Assembly (NCBI RefSeq): GCF_007859955.1
Contig: NZ_SJPR01000008.1
Coordinates: forward strand, 5,194 to 69,193
Direction: 5' to 3'
From: Botrimarina colliarenosi
GTDB taxonomy: Bacteria; Planctomycetota; Planctomycetia; Pirellulales; Lacipirellulaceae
Length of the DNA: 64,000 bases
The translations under genes were made by a program, and so were the position numbers. The notes beneath the pieces were generated by a model. It ran no database searches and was not told the DNA's origin. It saw only the letters and a program-made list of their open reading frames with translations. Positions 14,493-24,700 of the stretch are shown in pieces. How positions within the stretch are numbered: position 1 is the stretch's first letter; each line of letters starts with the position of its first letter.

Positions 14493-15716
14493 TCAGTCGG
14501 CGTACTCGGCGAGGTCCGCTTCGGCGAGGTCACGCAGCCGCCGCGGAAAGTCCGGCATCGCCGTCACGACGCGGGTCCAAGTCGGCAGCGCCGGCTGGCC
14601 CGAGGGGTCGTGGTGGACCGCCGCGCCGGTCTCGCTGATCAGCTCGGCAAAGCCCTCGACGGCTTGCTCTTCGCTGTGGCGGTCGTAGTCGAGGCCGTTC
14701 ATCAACGAGTCGGCGTGGTACTGACGGATGGCGTCTTGTGCCAGCCGCAGGTAAGCCGCCTGGACGGTGATGAAATGCCCCTTGCTGAACACCATGCCGC
14801 GGCTGGTGAGCGTCCGGAAGAGGTTGGCGAGGATATCGCGGGCCATCTTCATCAGGCCCGACGTCTTGTCCTCCAGCGACAGCGGCTGGTGCTTGTGGTC
14901 GTACAGCCGGGCGATATCGACCTGGGCGACACGCTTCGGCGAGGTGTTGCGGAACACCTCGGCGAGCGTCCCGACCTCGAGGCCCCAGTCGCAGGGGATC
15001 CGGTTGGACCGCGCCAAGAGCGACGAAATCGCGAACTCCCCCGCCAGCGGGTAGCGGAAGCTCCGCAGGAAGACGAGGTAGGGGTCGTTGCCCATCACCG
15101 AGATCAACGCCCGCAATAGCGGGACGACCAACAGCCGGACGACGCGGCCGTGCATCCTGGTGGTGCAGCGGGCGTAGTACGCCTTGCAGAACTGGAAGTC
15201 CATGCCGGGGTGCGCCATCGGCAACGCCAGCCGCACGAGCATGCCATTGTCGTAGTTCTCAATGTCGCCGTCCTGGAGGACAAACGCCTGCAGACGGGGG
15301 TCGGCGAGCAAGAAGCCGAACGCGAACCAGACCGCCCTCCCCTTGCCGGGCACGCTGACGTTGAAGCCCGCCGCGTCGAGGTCGGCCAGGGCCTCGCAGC
15401 CCCGCGGCCCATCGGTCCACAGCAGCTTGGCGCGGTCGCCCAGCGGCGCAATCCGCCGGCGGGCCTCCACGTAGTCGTCCACTGAGTCGGCCCGATTGAG
15501 CACCACAACCGCCGTATCGACGTAGTCCGCCGAGGCGAGGCTCTCGATGATCTGCCCAAACGGCGCGGCGCGCATGTCGGAGGCGGTCACCGGCAGCACC
15601 AGGCCGATCGGGAACTCCGCGACCGCCTTGCGGAGCATCTCCTCGAGCGTCGCCGAGTCGGTCAGACCGAGGTCGTGCAGCGTGGTGATCGGACCGCGTT
15701 GGGCGAAGTCGGGCAT
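14493..15716 (-). CDS. gpgS: Glucosyl-3-phosphoglycerate synthase-like GT81
   Basis: GpgS transfers glucose from an NDP-glucose to 3-phosphoglycerate, the first step towards the compatible solutes glucosylglycerate and mannosylglucosylglycerate. The 407-residue protein shows a GT-A fold: LVLPVTASDMRAAPFGQIIE at the start, GFNVSVPGKGRAVWFAFG, and the metal-binding DxD in FVLQDGDIENYD, followed by FQFCKAYYAR. A later block, IPCDWGLEVGTLAEVFRN, is typical of the non-actinobacterial GpgS type. It is the last gene of a four-gene minus-strand operon. A 131-bp gap separates it from the phosphorylase gene. Confidence 0.8.
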   Translation of the reverse strand: MPDFAQRGPITTLHDLGLTDSATLEEMLRKAVAEFPIGLVLPVTASDMRAAPFGQIIESLASADYVDTAVVVLNRADSVDDYVEARRRIAPLGDRAKLLWTDGPRGCEALADLDAAGFNVSVPGKGRAVWFAFGFLLADPRLQAFVLQDGDIENYDNGMLVRLALPMAHPGMDFQFCKAYYARCTTRMHGRVVRLLVVPLLRALISVMGNDPYLVFLRSFRYPLAGEFAISSLLARSNRIPCDWGLEVGTLAEVFRNTSPKRVAQVDIARLYDHKHQPLSLEDKTSGLMKMARDILANLFRTLTSRGMVFSKGHFITVQAAYLRLAQDAIRQYHADSLMNGLDYDRHSEEQAVEGFAELISETGAAVHHDPSGQPALPTWTRVVTAMPDFPRRLRDLAEADLAEYAD

Positions 15717-15847
15717 ACGATTGCGGATTGCAGAATTCGGATTGCGGAGTCATCGACAGCGAGCCGGGCCGTCCCCCGCCCCGGTGCACTATCAACGACT
15801 TACCACAGAAAGAGGAGCCGCCGACGAACGCAGATAAACGCGGGTGC

Positions 15848-17602
15848 CTAACGGGGGGCAAGCCACAGGGTTTGACCGGGCGTCAGACTGGAAGTGGCGC
15901 CGCCTTCCATGGTAACTCCGGCAAGGAGGTCCGTCGCGTCACGATAGGGGTCGGGCAAGTCGGCAAGCTCGTCGGTAGCCGCCACGTTGCAGAGCACCAG
16001 CAAACGCCGTTCCCCGTCGAGGCTCACCCGCTCGAAGGCGAGCACCGCCGGGTTGCCGGTATCGACGACCCGCTGCGGGGCGTCGGGGTGGAACGCCGGC
16101 TCGGCGATCCGCTTGGCGAGCAGGTCGCGGTAGCCGTCGAAGACGCGGCGCTGGACCGTTCCGGGGGTGAGCAATCCGTCGAGCTCGGCCCGCTCGTACT
16201 TGCGGCGGTTGATGCGGCGGGCGATGCCGCTCGCCTCGGCGCCGGCAATGTCGTTCGGCGCGCCAACCAAGCTTTGGAAGTAGGGCGCCGGCATGCCGCG
16301 GAGCGCGAGCATCACCGCCTGTGAGGAGAGGAAACGCCGGACGTGCAGGTCGTCGTCGGGCGTCTCGGGCGCCAAGGCGCTGAAGTAGGCGACGCAGAGC
16401 TCGTACGGCGCGTCGCTGCCGTCGGGCTTGCGGCGGGTGTTGACGATCGCGCCGCGTTGCTTGACCGCCTCGACCATCGCGGCGAGCCGCTCTTCGGAGA
16501 CGAGCCCCTCCAGCGGCCGGACTCCAACGCCGTCGTGCGAGGCGGTGAAGTTGAAGAACGTGCAGCCCGGCGGCGGGGGCGCAAGGTCCGTCAACCAGTC
16601 GCGGAGCGCGGTGGCGTCGCCCGACAGGAACGCCTCCAACAGCAGCGGCGGCAGGCTGAACTGGTAGACCATGTGGGCCTCGTCCGCCTCGCCGGTCGTG
16701 GGCGAGACCTCGCCGAAGTACGACACGTTCTCGGCGTGCGGCACATTGGTCTCGGTGAGCACCAGCGTCCGCGGCGTGAGCGCCGCCAGCACGTCGCGCA
16801 TCAGCTTGACCAGCTCGTGCGTCTCCGGCAGGTGGAGGCACGTCGTCCCGAGCCGCTTCCAGAGGAACGCAACCGCGTCGAACCGGACGATCCGCGCTCC
16901 GCGCCGGGCGTACTCGACCAAGATGCGCAGCATCCGGGCGAGCAGCGCCGGGTCTCCGTAGTTCAGGTCGATCTGGTCGGCTGAGAAAGTGGTCCAGACA
17001 TAGCGGGGCCCTCGGCTGGTCTCCACCGGCGTCAGCAGCGGCAGACTGCGGGGCCGCGTGACCAGGGAGTAATCGAGCGCCGGGTCGGCCTCGATGAAGA
17101 ACTGGTCGTAGGGGGGCTCGCCACGTTTGTAGGCGGCGTACCACTCGCTCTGCTGCGAGATGTGGTTTAGCACCAAGTCGAACATCAGCTCAAACGGCTC
17201 GCCCAGCGCGGCGATGTCTTCCCACGTCCCCGACGCCGGATCGACCGCCAGGTAGTCGATCACCGAGAAGCCATCGTCCGACGAGTAGGGGCAGAACGGC
17301 AACAGGTGGACCGTGCTGAGCAGATCGTCGAGCCCCTGCTCGACCAGCCACTCACGGAGCGTCACCAGCGGCGAGGGCTCGCCCCCTTCGGTCGAAAGCT
17401 GGTCGGCGTAGGTGATGAGCACCACGTCCCGCTCGTCCCAACGCGGCGCCGACGGGGCGGTCGGTGGTTGGTCGATCGGCGCTGGTTCTCTGAGCAGATC
17501 GGCGAACTCGGCCTCCAGCGCCCGCAGGGCGTTGTCGGCTTGGTCGCCGTAGACGCGGCGGAGTCGGACGGTCAGCGAGGGAACGCGATCGGCTAGCGAC
17601 AA
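15848..17602 (-). CDS. GH13_18 sugar phosphorylase, probable glucosylglycerate phosphorylase
   Basis: This 584-residue protein is a sucrose-phosphorylase-family enzyme that cleaves an alpha-glucoside with phosphate to give glucose 1-phosphate. The catalytic residues are visible: nucleophile Asp in IVRFDAVAFLWK, acid/base Glu in LVLTETNVPH, and transition-state Asp in ASHDGVGVRPLEG. The N-terminal VLITYADQLS and LLPFCPYSSDDGFSVIDY are characteristic. Placement beside a GpgS-like synthase favours glucosylglycerate over sucrose as substrate (inference). The TTG start at 17602 is supported by AGGAAGG about 8 nt upstream. It probably recycles the solute when osmotic stress falls. Confidence 0.88.
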   Translation of the reverse strand: MSLADRVPSLTVRLRRVYGDQADNALRALEAEFADLLREPAPIDQPPTAPSAPRWDERDVVLITYADQLSTEGGEPSPLVTLREWLVEQGLDDLLSTVHLLPFCPYSSDDGFSVIDYLAVDPASGTWEDIAALGEPFELMFDLVLNHISQQSEWYAAYKRGEPPYDQFFIEADPALDYSLVTRPRSLPLLTPVETSRGPRYVWTTFSADQIDLNYGDPALLARMLRILVEYARRGARIVRFDAVAFLWKRLGTTCLHLPETHELVKLMRDVLAALTPRTLVLTETNVPHAENVSYFGEVSPTTGEADEAHMVYQFSLPPLLLEAFLSGDATALRDWLTDLAPPPPGCTFFNFTASHDGVGVRPLEGLVSEERLAAMVEAVKQRGAIVNTRRKPDGSDAPYELCVAYFSALAPETPDDDLHVRRFLSSQAVMLALRGMPAPYFQSLVGAPNDIAGAEASGIARRINRRKYERAELDGLLTPGTVQRRVFDGYRDLLAKRIAEPAFHPDAPQRVVDTGNPAVLAFERVSLDGERRLLVLCNVAATDELADLPDPYRDATDLLAGVTMEGGATSSLTPGQTLWLAPR

Positions 17603-17744
17603 GGCGGAACCTTCCTACGCGGTGAGCCTGGAGAGCTATCGATCGAGGTCGATAGCGGCGGGGAGCGTCGATTGTAGCGAATCGGGCGGGCCGCGTCGCC
17701 GGCGGCTGTGTCGGCCCAGCCCAACCCCTGCGGTCCGAGGGGGG

Positions 17745-19031
17745 CTACAAGTCTTCCAGTCCCGTGACATTGGTCACCAGGGCGCGGAGCTTGCGCCGCA
17801 ACACCGCGTAGCTGAAGAACCGTTTGCCGAGCTCGTAGTTGTGCTCAACCATCCGCTCACGGTAGGTGGGGTCCTCGATCACAGCCTGGACTTTCTGCAC
17901 CACGTCACGCGTCATGTAGCCGTTCATCGTGATGACATCGAAGCCCTTCGGCTCGATGTCGGACACAAAGATTGAGTAGCGGTTCACCAGCACCGGCTTG
18001 CGGTAGTAGAACGCCTCGATCAAGGCGTTGCCGAAGCCCTCGTAGAGGCTGGGGTAGGTGATGAAGTCGGCGTGGGCGTAGGCGTCGCTCAGCAGGTAGA
18101 CCTTCTGGCCGTCGTCGTTGACGCCGCGTTCTTCACCGACGCGCGTCGGGATGTAGCGGAGATCGACCCCCTGGCTGACGGCCATGTCCTGCAGCATGTG
18201 CAGGTACTCGTGCCCCTCGTCGCCCGACTCGTGAGAGACGACCAGTTTGCACTTTGGATTGCCCAGCGACTTGATCAGGGCGATCGCGTGCTCGATCCCC
18301 TTGCGGGGAACGACCCGCGTCGGCTGGAGGAAGAGGATGTCGTCGGGCTCGACACCGATCGACGCGCGGAAGTCGGAGTTGTAATCGTCGACCGCCTGCG
18401 GGGGCTTTTCGAAGTCGAGCACGTTCGGCACCAGCACGCTCGACATCCCGCGGCGATGCGACAGCGCGCGCTGGGCCTCGCTGTTGATGGTCACATGCTG
18501 GATACACGGCACCGTGCAGGGGAACGCCATCCGCAAGATGTCGCCGATCGCGTTGACGCTAAAGCGGTCCCGCTCCCAGTAGAAGTCGTGGTGGTGGGCG
18601 ATCGTCGGGAAGCCCGTCTCGGCGCAGTAGGTGGCGATCGCCACCCCCAGCGGCACGTTCATGGGGATGCAACTGGCGTTTTGGATACAAAGGATCTCGA
18701 TGTCGAACCGCGACACGAACTCGTACAGCGACCGCTTCAAGTGGTCGGCGATGGCGTAGATCCGCCGCGTCACCTCGGGGTCCCGAGTTGTGCGTCCGTA
18801 GACCCGCTCGTTGATCCACTGGATGTCGGGATGACCGAAGTAGGCGTGCGGCACCAGGGTGCTGACGCTCGGGTCGGTGTCGAGCTTGCCGGCGAACCAG
18901 TAGCTGATGTGCTCGTGACGCCAGAGAACCTTGGCCCACTTGGCCGCTTCGAGGGAGACGCCATCGGTCCCCGCGAATCGGGTGCCGACAAAACCAATCC
19001 GGTGGCCAGTATTTGCTGCGGGCGCGGACAT
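17745..19031 (-). CDS. GT4 glycosyltransferase, candidate mannosylglucosylglycerate synthase
   Basis: This protein of about 428 residues is a GT-B fold transferase. It has an N-terminal Gly-rich motif (HRIGFVGTRFAGTDGVSLEA), a central HHHDFYWERDRF, and the GT4 nucleotide-sugar motif EX7E in LYEGFGNALIEAF, preceded by LFLQPTRVVPRKGIEHAI. Its place between a GT-HAD fusion and a glucosylglycerate phosphorylase makes it a candidate for adding mannose to glucosylglycerate or its phosphate. The exact acceptor cannot be read from sequence. The ATG at 19031 is preferred over an upstream start at 19088 that adds a Pro/Ser-rich stretch, but this is uncertain. Confidence 0.82.
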   Translation of the reverse strand: MSAPAANTGHRIGFVGTRFAGTDGVSLEAAKWAKVLWRHEHISYWFAGKLDTDPSVSTLVPHAYFGHPDIQWINERVYGRTTRDPEVTRRIYAIADHLKRSLYEFVSRFDIEILCIQNASCIPMNVPLGVAIATYCAETGFPTIAHHHDFYWERDRFSVNAIGDILRMAFPCTVPCIQHVTINSEAQRALSHRRGMSSVLVPNVLDFEKPPQAVDDYNSDFRASIGVEPDDILFLQPTRVVPRKGIEHAIALIKSLGNPKCKLVVSHESGDEGHEYLHMLQDMAVSQGVDLRYIPTRVGEERGVNDDGQKVYLLSDAYAHADFITYPSLYEGFGNALIEAFYYRKPVLVNRYSIFVSDIEPKGFDVITMNGYMTRDVVQKVQAVIEDPTYRERMVEHNYELGKRFFSYAVLRRKLRALVTNVTGLEDL

Positions 19032-19158
19032 CGGCGGGCGGGATGGAGTGAGGGAGGGCGATTTGGGTGGGTTCGGCGTCGGGGCCACCCCACCTGCAGG
19101 CCGGTCGACGCTTATCCAACATGCGCCGAAGACCTAATCCGGGCAAGCGCCAGAGTCG

Positions 19159-21441
19159 TTACAACACGATTGACAGCAGTTCTCGGAGGTCGGTCACCAC
19201 CGCATCGGGGCGCACGTCGGCGAGGCTCCGATCGTCACGGCGCCAACGCAGACTCCGCGCGTCGCCGGCGAACAGCGCGGTGCGGAAGCCGGTCTGCTGG
19301 GCCGGCGCGACGTCGTTCCGCAGATCGTTGCCGACGAAGAGCGCCTCGTCCGCGGCGACGCCGTGAGCGGCGAGGGCGTCGGCGCAACGCTCGTAGAGGT
19401 ACGCGCCCGGTTTCGCCTCGCCGTGCTCGTACGACCAGACGCTCAGCTCCGGGGCGAATCCCCACGACCGCAGCGACTTCCCGGTGAGCGGGGCGAAAGC
19501 GAGCGGCGTGAAGAACTGGGCGTTGCTGACGATGCCGAGCAGCTGGCCCGCGTCCCGCAGGGCGTCGAGCGTTTCGGCGAGCCCGGGCATCGGCCCGATC
19601 GGATTGACGCGGCACTCGTATTCGACGGCGAGCCGTTCGATCTGGGCGTCGGTCGCCGCGCGGCCGAGCCCTTCGAGCACCGTCCGCCAGATGTCGCGGA
19701 TCTCGACCTCCGGGTGCGCGCTCGGCGAGGCGTCGTGCGCGGCGTGGATCGCGGCGTGCAGGGCGGCGACCACCGCCTCACCGTCCGCCACCGGCTCGCC
19801 GAGCACGGCCTGGAGGGCGTCGGCCGCCGCCGCGCCGCGGGCGCCGCCGCTCGCCAGCGAGATGTCGCCGCTGCCGCTCACGAGGAGCGTTCCGTAAACG
19901 TCAAAGACGACCGCCCGGACCCCCGGGAGCTTCGGCAGATCGGCCGTCTCGCCAGTTGGCTCGGATGGCAGTGGCCCACTCAATTGGGTGATGAGATCGC
20001 TCAGCGTGTCGCGCTCGGCCGAAGCGACCGACTCAACCCGCACGGGGCTCTGGCGGACCGGGTCGGCGAAGTGCTCGACAATCGCCTCGCCATGGAAATC
20101 GCCGGCCAGACCGCCTCGATCGGCGAGCACCGCACTGAAAACCACCTTAAGACGCCGCCCGATGCTCTCAGTGTTGTAGTGCTCGCGGACCACCGCGGCG
20201 TTGGCGGCGATGTCGCCCGCCGCCGCCTCGATCCCCAGATCGAGCGGAACCGTCGGCCGCCGCGTGGCTTGGATCACTTCCGCCTGCTCGGTCGCGGTGA
20301 GCCGGGCGAAGTCGTTTTCGAGGCTTTCGGCCGCCCGAAGCTCGGCCCACAGGCTGCGGAAGCGCATGCCGGCCGCCTTGAACTCACGTGTGATCTCCGG
20401 CAGATCACGACCGATCAGCGGTTTGCCGGCGAGCCAGGCCTCGAGGAAGACCATGCCAAACCCCTCGGCGACGCTCGTCGTGACGATCGCGTCGGCGGCG
20501 GCGAGGGTCTCGAGGAAGTCGCAGCCGTAGCCCCCCTGCTCTTTCGGTCCGCCGGTGTCGAAGCAGCACGGCAGGTCGAGCGAGTCGGCCAGCCGCCGCC
20601 AGCGGTCGAACGAGGCCGCCTCCGCCGGGTTCTTCGGCCGCAGCGTCACAGCAAAGTAGGTCCCCTCCGGCGCCAAGGCCGACAGCAGGAGCATCTCGCC
20701 GAGGTTCTTTCGGCGGATTCCCCGGACCGGGTAGACGACCAGTTGGGCGTCCTTGGGCAGTCCCAACGCCGGCAAGACCCGCGACCGGGCCTCCTCCCGC
20801 GGCGGCATGCCGCTGAACTCCGACACCGGATTTGGGAGCGTGTGCAGCCGCTCCGCGGCGACGCCGGCGGCCCGGAAGAGGTCGGCGTCGCGTTCGGTGA
20901 GTGTCGCGTAATGGACGCCTGGAGCCTGTGGATAGAGGAGCCCGCCGAGCCGATCGGGATCGCTTTCGCTCAGAGACACCTGCAAGTGGCGGTAGTTGTC
21001 GGGCCGGTTGTCTTCGGCGAAGTCATGAACCTGTAGCAGCATCCGCCAGCCGCCGTCGGCCAACCGACGCAACGCGCCGGGGAGCGATACGTTCTTGCCC
21101 AGCGCGTGGTTGTGGACCTGCAGCAGCGTGGTGTCCGCCGTCAGGCCATTTTCGGCGAGTCGGGCGGCGAGGGTCGCGGCCAACCCCGCCGGGTCGGCCG
21201 CTGCCGCGGCCCGGTCGTAGGCGAGCGCCGGCTCGATGACGAGTTCGATTGGGAACCCCTCCGGCGAGGTCTCGGGCCAGCCGTCGCGTTGCCCGTCGTA
21301 GAGCACGACGACCCTCTCGGGCCTCTCGGGCCTCTCGGGCCTCTCGGCGGCCGGTAGCGTCGCCAGCGCGCGGAGCTGGTTGACGATCACCGAAGTGACG
21401 CCACCCCGGTTGAGGTGGTGGTGGAGGATCGCCAGTTGCAT
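19159..21441 (-). CDS. GT4 glycosyltransferase fused to HAD hydrolase
   Basis: This 760-residue fusion has two parts. Residues 1 to about 470 are a GT4-type GT-B transferase (AILHHHLNRGGVTSVI start, VVYPVRGIRRKNLGEMLL, EX7E in AEGFGMVFLEAW). Residues about 505-760 are a HAD domain with VVFDVYGTLL (nucleophile Asp), LLGIVSNAQF, GEAKPGAYLY (Lys) and FVGNDLRNDVAPA (Asp pair). The HAD residue at nucleophile+2 is Tyr, as in 2-haloacid dehalogenases, whereas phosphatases usually have Asp there. It is first in the operon. A fused synthase and phosphatase making mannosylglucosylglycerate through its phosphate would fit; this is inference. The start ATG at 21441 opens MQLAILHHH. Confidence 0.85.
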   Translation of the reverse strand: MQLAILHHHLNRGGVTSVIVNQLRALATLPAAERPERPERPERVVVLYDGQRDGWPETSPEGFPIELVIEPALAYDRAAAAADPAGLAATLAARLAENGLTADTTLLQVHNHALGKNVSLPGALRRLADGGWRMLLQVHDFAEDNRPDNYRHLQVSLSESDPDRLGGLLYPQAPGVHYATLTERDADLFRAAGVAAERLHTLPNPVSEFSGMPPREEARSRVLPALGLPKDAQLVVYPVRGIRRKNLGEMLLLSALAPEGTYFAVTLRPKNPAEAASFDRWRRLADSLDLPCCFDTGGPKEQGGYGCDFLETLAAADAIVTTSVAEGFGMVFLEAWLAGKPLIGRDLPEITREFKAAGMRFRSLWAELRAAESLENDFARLTATEQAEVIQATRRPTVPLDLGIEAAAGDIAANAAVVREHYNTESIGRRLKVVFSAVLADRGGLAGDFHGEAIVEHFADPVRQSPVRVESVASAERDTLSDLITQLSGPLPSEPTGETADLPKLPGVRAVVFDVYGTLLVSGSGDISLASGGARGAAAADALQAVLGEPVADGEAVVAALHAAIHAAHDASPSAHPEVEIRDIWRTVLEGLGRAATDAQIERLAVEYECRVNPIGPMPGLAETLDALRDAGQLLGIVSNAQFFTPLAFAPLTGKSLRSWGFAPELSVWSYEHGEAKPGAYLYERCADALAAHGVAADEALFVGNDLRNDVAPAQQTGFRTALFAGDARSLRWRRDDRSLADVRPDAVVTDLRELLSIVL

Positions 21442-21702
21442 CGGCTCGGTCGTCTCGCAATGGGGAGAGTTTGGACGCACTCCCTAACACGGGGGCCGGC
21501 ACGGGGGCAACGGCCGATCATCGACCCCAATCGGCCTTGGTGGCGTCGACGACTCACTTGAAAACACGTGAGCGGCGCCAAAAAACGCGTAAGCGGTGCG
21601 AACGGCGTGCGCAAATGCGTGTGCTTATTCTGAATCCTTGTCTATTCTGAAAGGGTTAGGAACCCCCTGAGCCGACACGCCCTGCGGGTCGTTTTGCGGA
21701 AC

Positions 21703-24700
21703 ATGAGAATTAGGCGCCTGTTGATGTTGAGCTTCTTCGCTTCGCTGTTTGCCGCCCCCTCCGACTCGCCCCGTTCGCGCGGGCGTCTGCTCGCCGCGGA
21801 GCCGCTCGAGACCCGCGAGATGCTCGCCGCGGCCGGGCTGGTGGATGTCGGCTCTCAGCCTAGCGGCGCCCTCGACGGCAAGATCGTCTACCTGCACGGT
21901 GGCCACGGCATCACCACCACCGCCAGTGGCTGGGGCTACCAGCGGTCGTTGCTGCTCGACATGGTCGAGGACCTCGGCAACGTCGACCAGATGTCGCAGC
22001 TCGCCGAGCACCTCTGGAACGCCGGCGCGACGGTCGTGCCGCTGCGTCCCGTCGGGCATCAGCTCAACGAGGTGATCGTCGACAACGACGATGTCGGCGT
22101 CACCTTCACCGGCGCCTGGAGCAACAGCTCCTCGAGCATCTACTTCGGCGACGCCGGCGACGTCCCCTACCGCTACGCGAGCACCTCGCTGACTGAAACG
22201 GCCACGGCCCAGTTCCGGCCCGACCTCCCCGAGGCCGGTTTCTACCCCGTTTATGCGTGGGCCCGCCCGGGGACCGACCGGGCGGCCGACCAGTTGTACC
22301 GCGTCCACCACTCGGGCGGCGCCACCGAGGTGACGGTTAACCACCGCATGGTTGGCAACGGCTTGGTCTATCTCGGCACGTACTACTTCGAGGACGGGAC
22401 CGACGGCTACGTCGAAATCTCCAACGAATCGAGCGAGACGGGTAAGGTCGTCATCGCCGACATGATCCGCTTCGGCAACGGCATCGGGAGCATCGACGTC
22501 GGCAACGGCGTCTCGGGCGAACCACGCGAGAACGAAGCGGCCCTTTATTGGTTGCAGTGGCACGTCGAGCACAGCCAAGGCATCTCTTCGAGCACCTACG
22601 GCACCTCGACCGTGTCGGCGCCGAATCGCTACGCGGCCTTCATGAACCAAGCCGGCGAGGGCTCGCTCTCCGACCGGGTCTACATCAGCTATCACTCGAA
22701 CGCCAGCAGCGGCAATTCGCGTGGCGTCGTCGGTCTGCACAACACCTCGAGCGGCGGCGACACGCCCAATCAACTGCTTCTGGCGCAGCTCATGGGCAGT
22801 CAGATCAACGACGATCTCGTCGCCCAAGCGGGCCAGTTTGAGCGAGATTGGTTCGACCGGGACTTGAACATCACTTACCAGGCGAACTTCAATTACGGCG
22901 AGATCAACAACTCGGTCATCAACAACGAGTTCGACGCGACCATCATCGAGTCGGGATTCCACGACAATCAGTTCGACGCCGAGATGCTCCGCGACCCCGA
23001 GGTCCGCGAGGCGATCGCCAAGTCGACGACCCAAGCCTTGGTGGACTACTTCCGCGCCGTCGATGGAAACACGACGCCCGACATCGACGCCCCACCCACC
23101 GTCGTCTCGTTAAGCGGCGAATCCGAATCCCCGGGGGAAGTGACGCTCAATTGGACGCCGGGGACGCCTTCGTCCTACGCCGGCAGCGCGGCCACCGGCT
23201 ACATGGTCTACGCATCGACCAACGGCTACGGCTTTGACGGCGGGACCTACGTCGCCGGCGGCGCGACGACGACCCACACCATCACCGGCCTGACCGCCGA
23301 CGAGACTTATTACTTCCGCGTCGCGGCCGTCAACGCCGGTGGCGAGGCCGCCGACTCGGAAGTTGTCGCCGTCAAGCCGTCCGCCTCGCCCCAACGACTG
23401 TTGATCGTCAACGGCTTCGACCGTGAGGACAATTCGCTCGCGGACGTCGAGCCTTTCCGGGGCGGGTCGAACACGGTCGATCGGGTCCGGCTCTACGGTG
23501 GCAACACGCGTGACTACGCCATCGAGGTCGCCACCGCGATCCAGGCGGCGGGCGCCACGCCGTCGATCGCCACGGCGTCGAACGAAGCGGTCGCCAACGG
23601 CGTCGTCGATCTGGCGGTGTACGACGCCGTGATCTGGATCACCGGGACCGAGTCGTCCAAAGACCAGTCGCTCAGCGCCGCGGAGCAATCCGCCGTATCG
23701 GCCTACCTGACGTCGGGGGGCAAGCTCTTCCTCTCGGGCGCCGAGATCGCCTGGGACCTCGACAATCTCAATAACGGCCGCGCCTTCTACAATGGCTCGC
23801 TCAAGGCGGACTATGTCGCCGACGACGCCGGCACGCACAACGCCACGGGCGTCGCCGGCTCAATCTTTGAGGGGCTGAACCTCCAGTTCGACGACGGCTC
23901 GGTGGCCTACGACGTGGCCTTCCCAGACGTGATCGCCCCGCTGGGCGGTTCGACGGCGGCCCTCGCCTATGGCGCCGGCGCGGGAGCGGCCGCCGTCCAG
24001 TACGCCGACGCCGGTTCGGGCCAGCGGCTCGTGCTGATGGGCTTCCCCTTCGAGACCCTCACCGGCGAAGACAACCAAGCCGACGTGATGTCGCGGGTGC
24101 TGGAATTTTTCGGCTTCGCGACGACCCCCGTCGAGACCGTCTCCTTGATTCTCAACAACGACGACGGTGCCCCGACCTATTCGGACGCCGGCGGTTGGAA
24201 CGACCTCGGCGGCCTGAGCCCCACCGACACGCAGCGTTTCAATCTCCGCGGTGTCGCCGCCACGGCGACCTGGACGGGCGTGCTGCCGGTCACGGGCGAC
24301 GCCGAGGTCTTTGTCCAGTATTCGGCCGGGTCCAACCGCGTCTCGGGCGCCCACTATACGGTCACCGTTGGCGGCGAGAGTCGTATTGTCACGATCGATC
24401 AACGAGAGAACGACGCGACGTGGGTCTCGCTCGGTAAGTTCACCGACGCGACCGGCGCCGTCACCGTGACGCTCGACGCCGGCGCCTCGACCGGCGGCAG
24501 CTTCGCCTTGGTGATTGCCGACAAAGTTCGCGTCGATGTCCGCGGCGTCGCGACGCCCCCCAACGGCGACTTCAACAACGACGGCGTCGTCAACGCCGCC
24601 GACTACACCGTCTGGCGCGACACGCTCGGCCAGTCGGTCACGCCCCTGTCCGGCGCCGACGCGGATGGCAGCGGCTTCGTCGATGCGGCCGACCGCGAAA

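Noticed and set aside
21625..23034. 469-residue minus-strand open frame
   Set aside because: Antisense to the amidase/golvesin protein, whose domains are recognisable; the antisense translation is Val/Asp/Arg-rich shadow.
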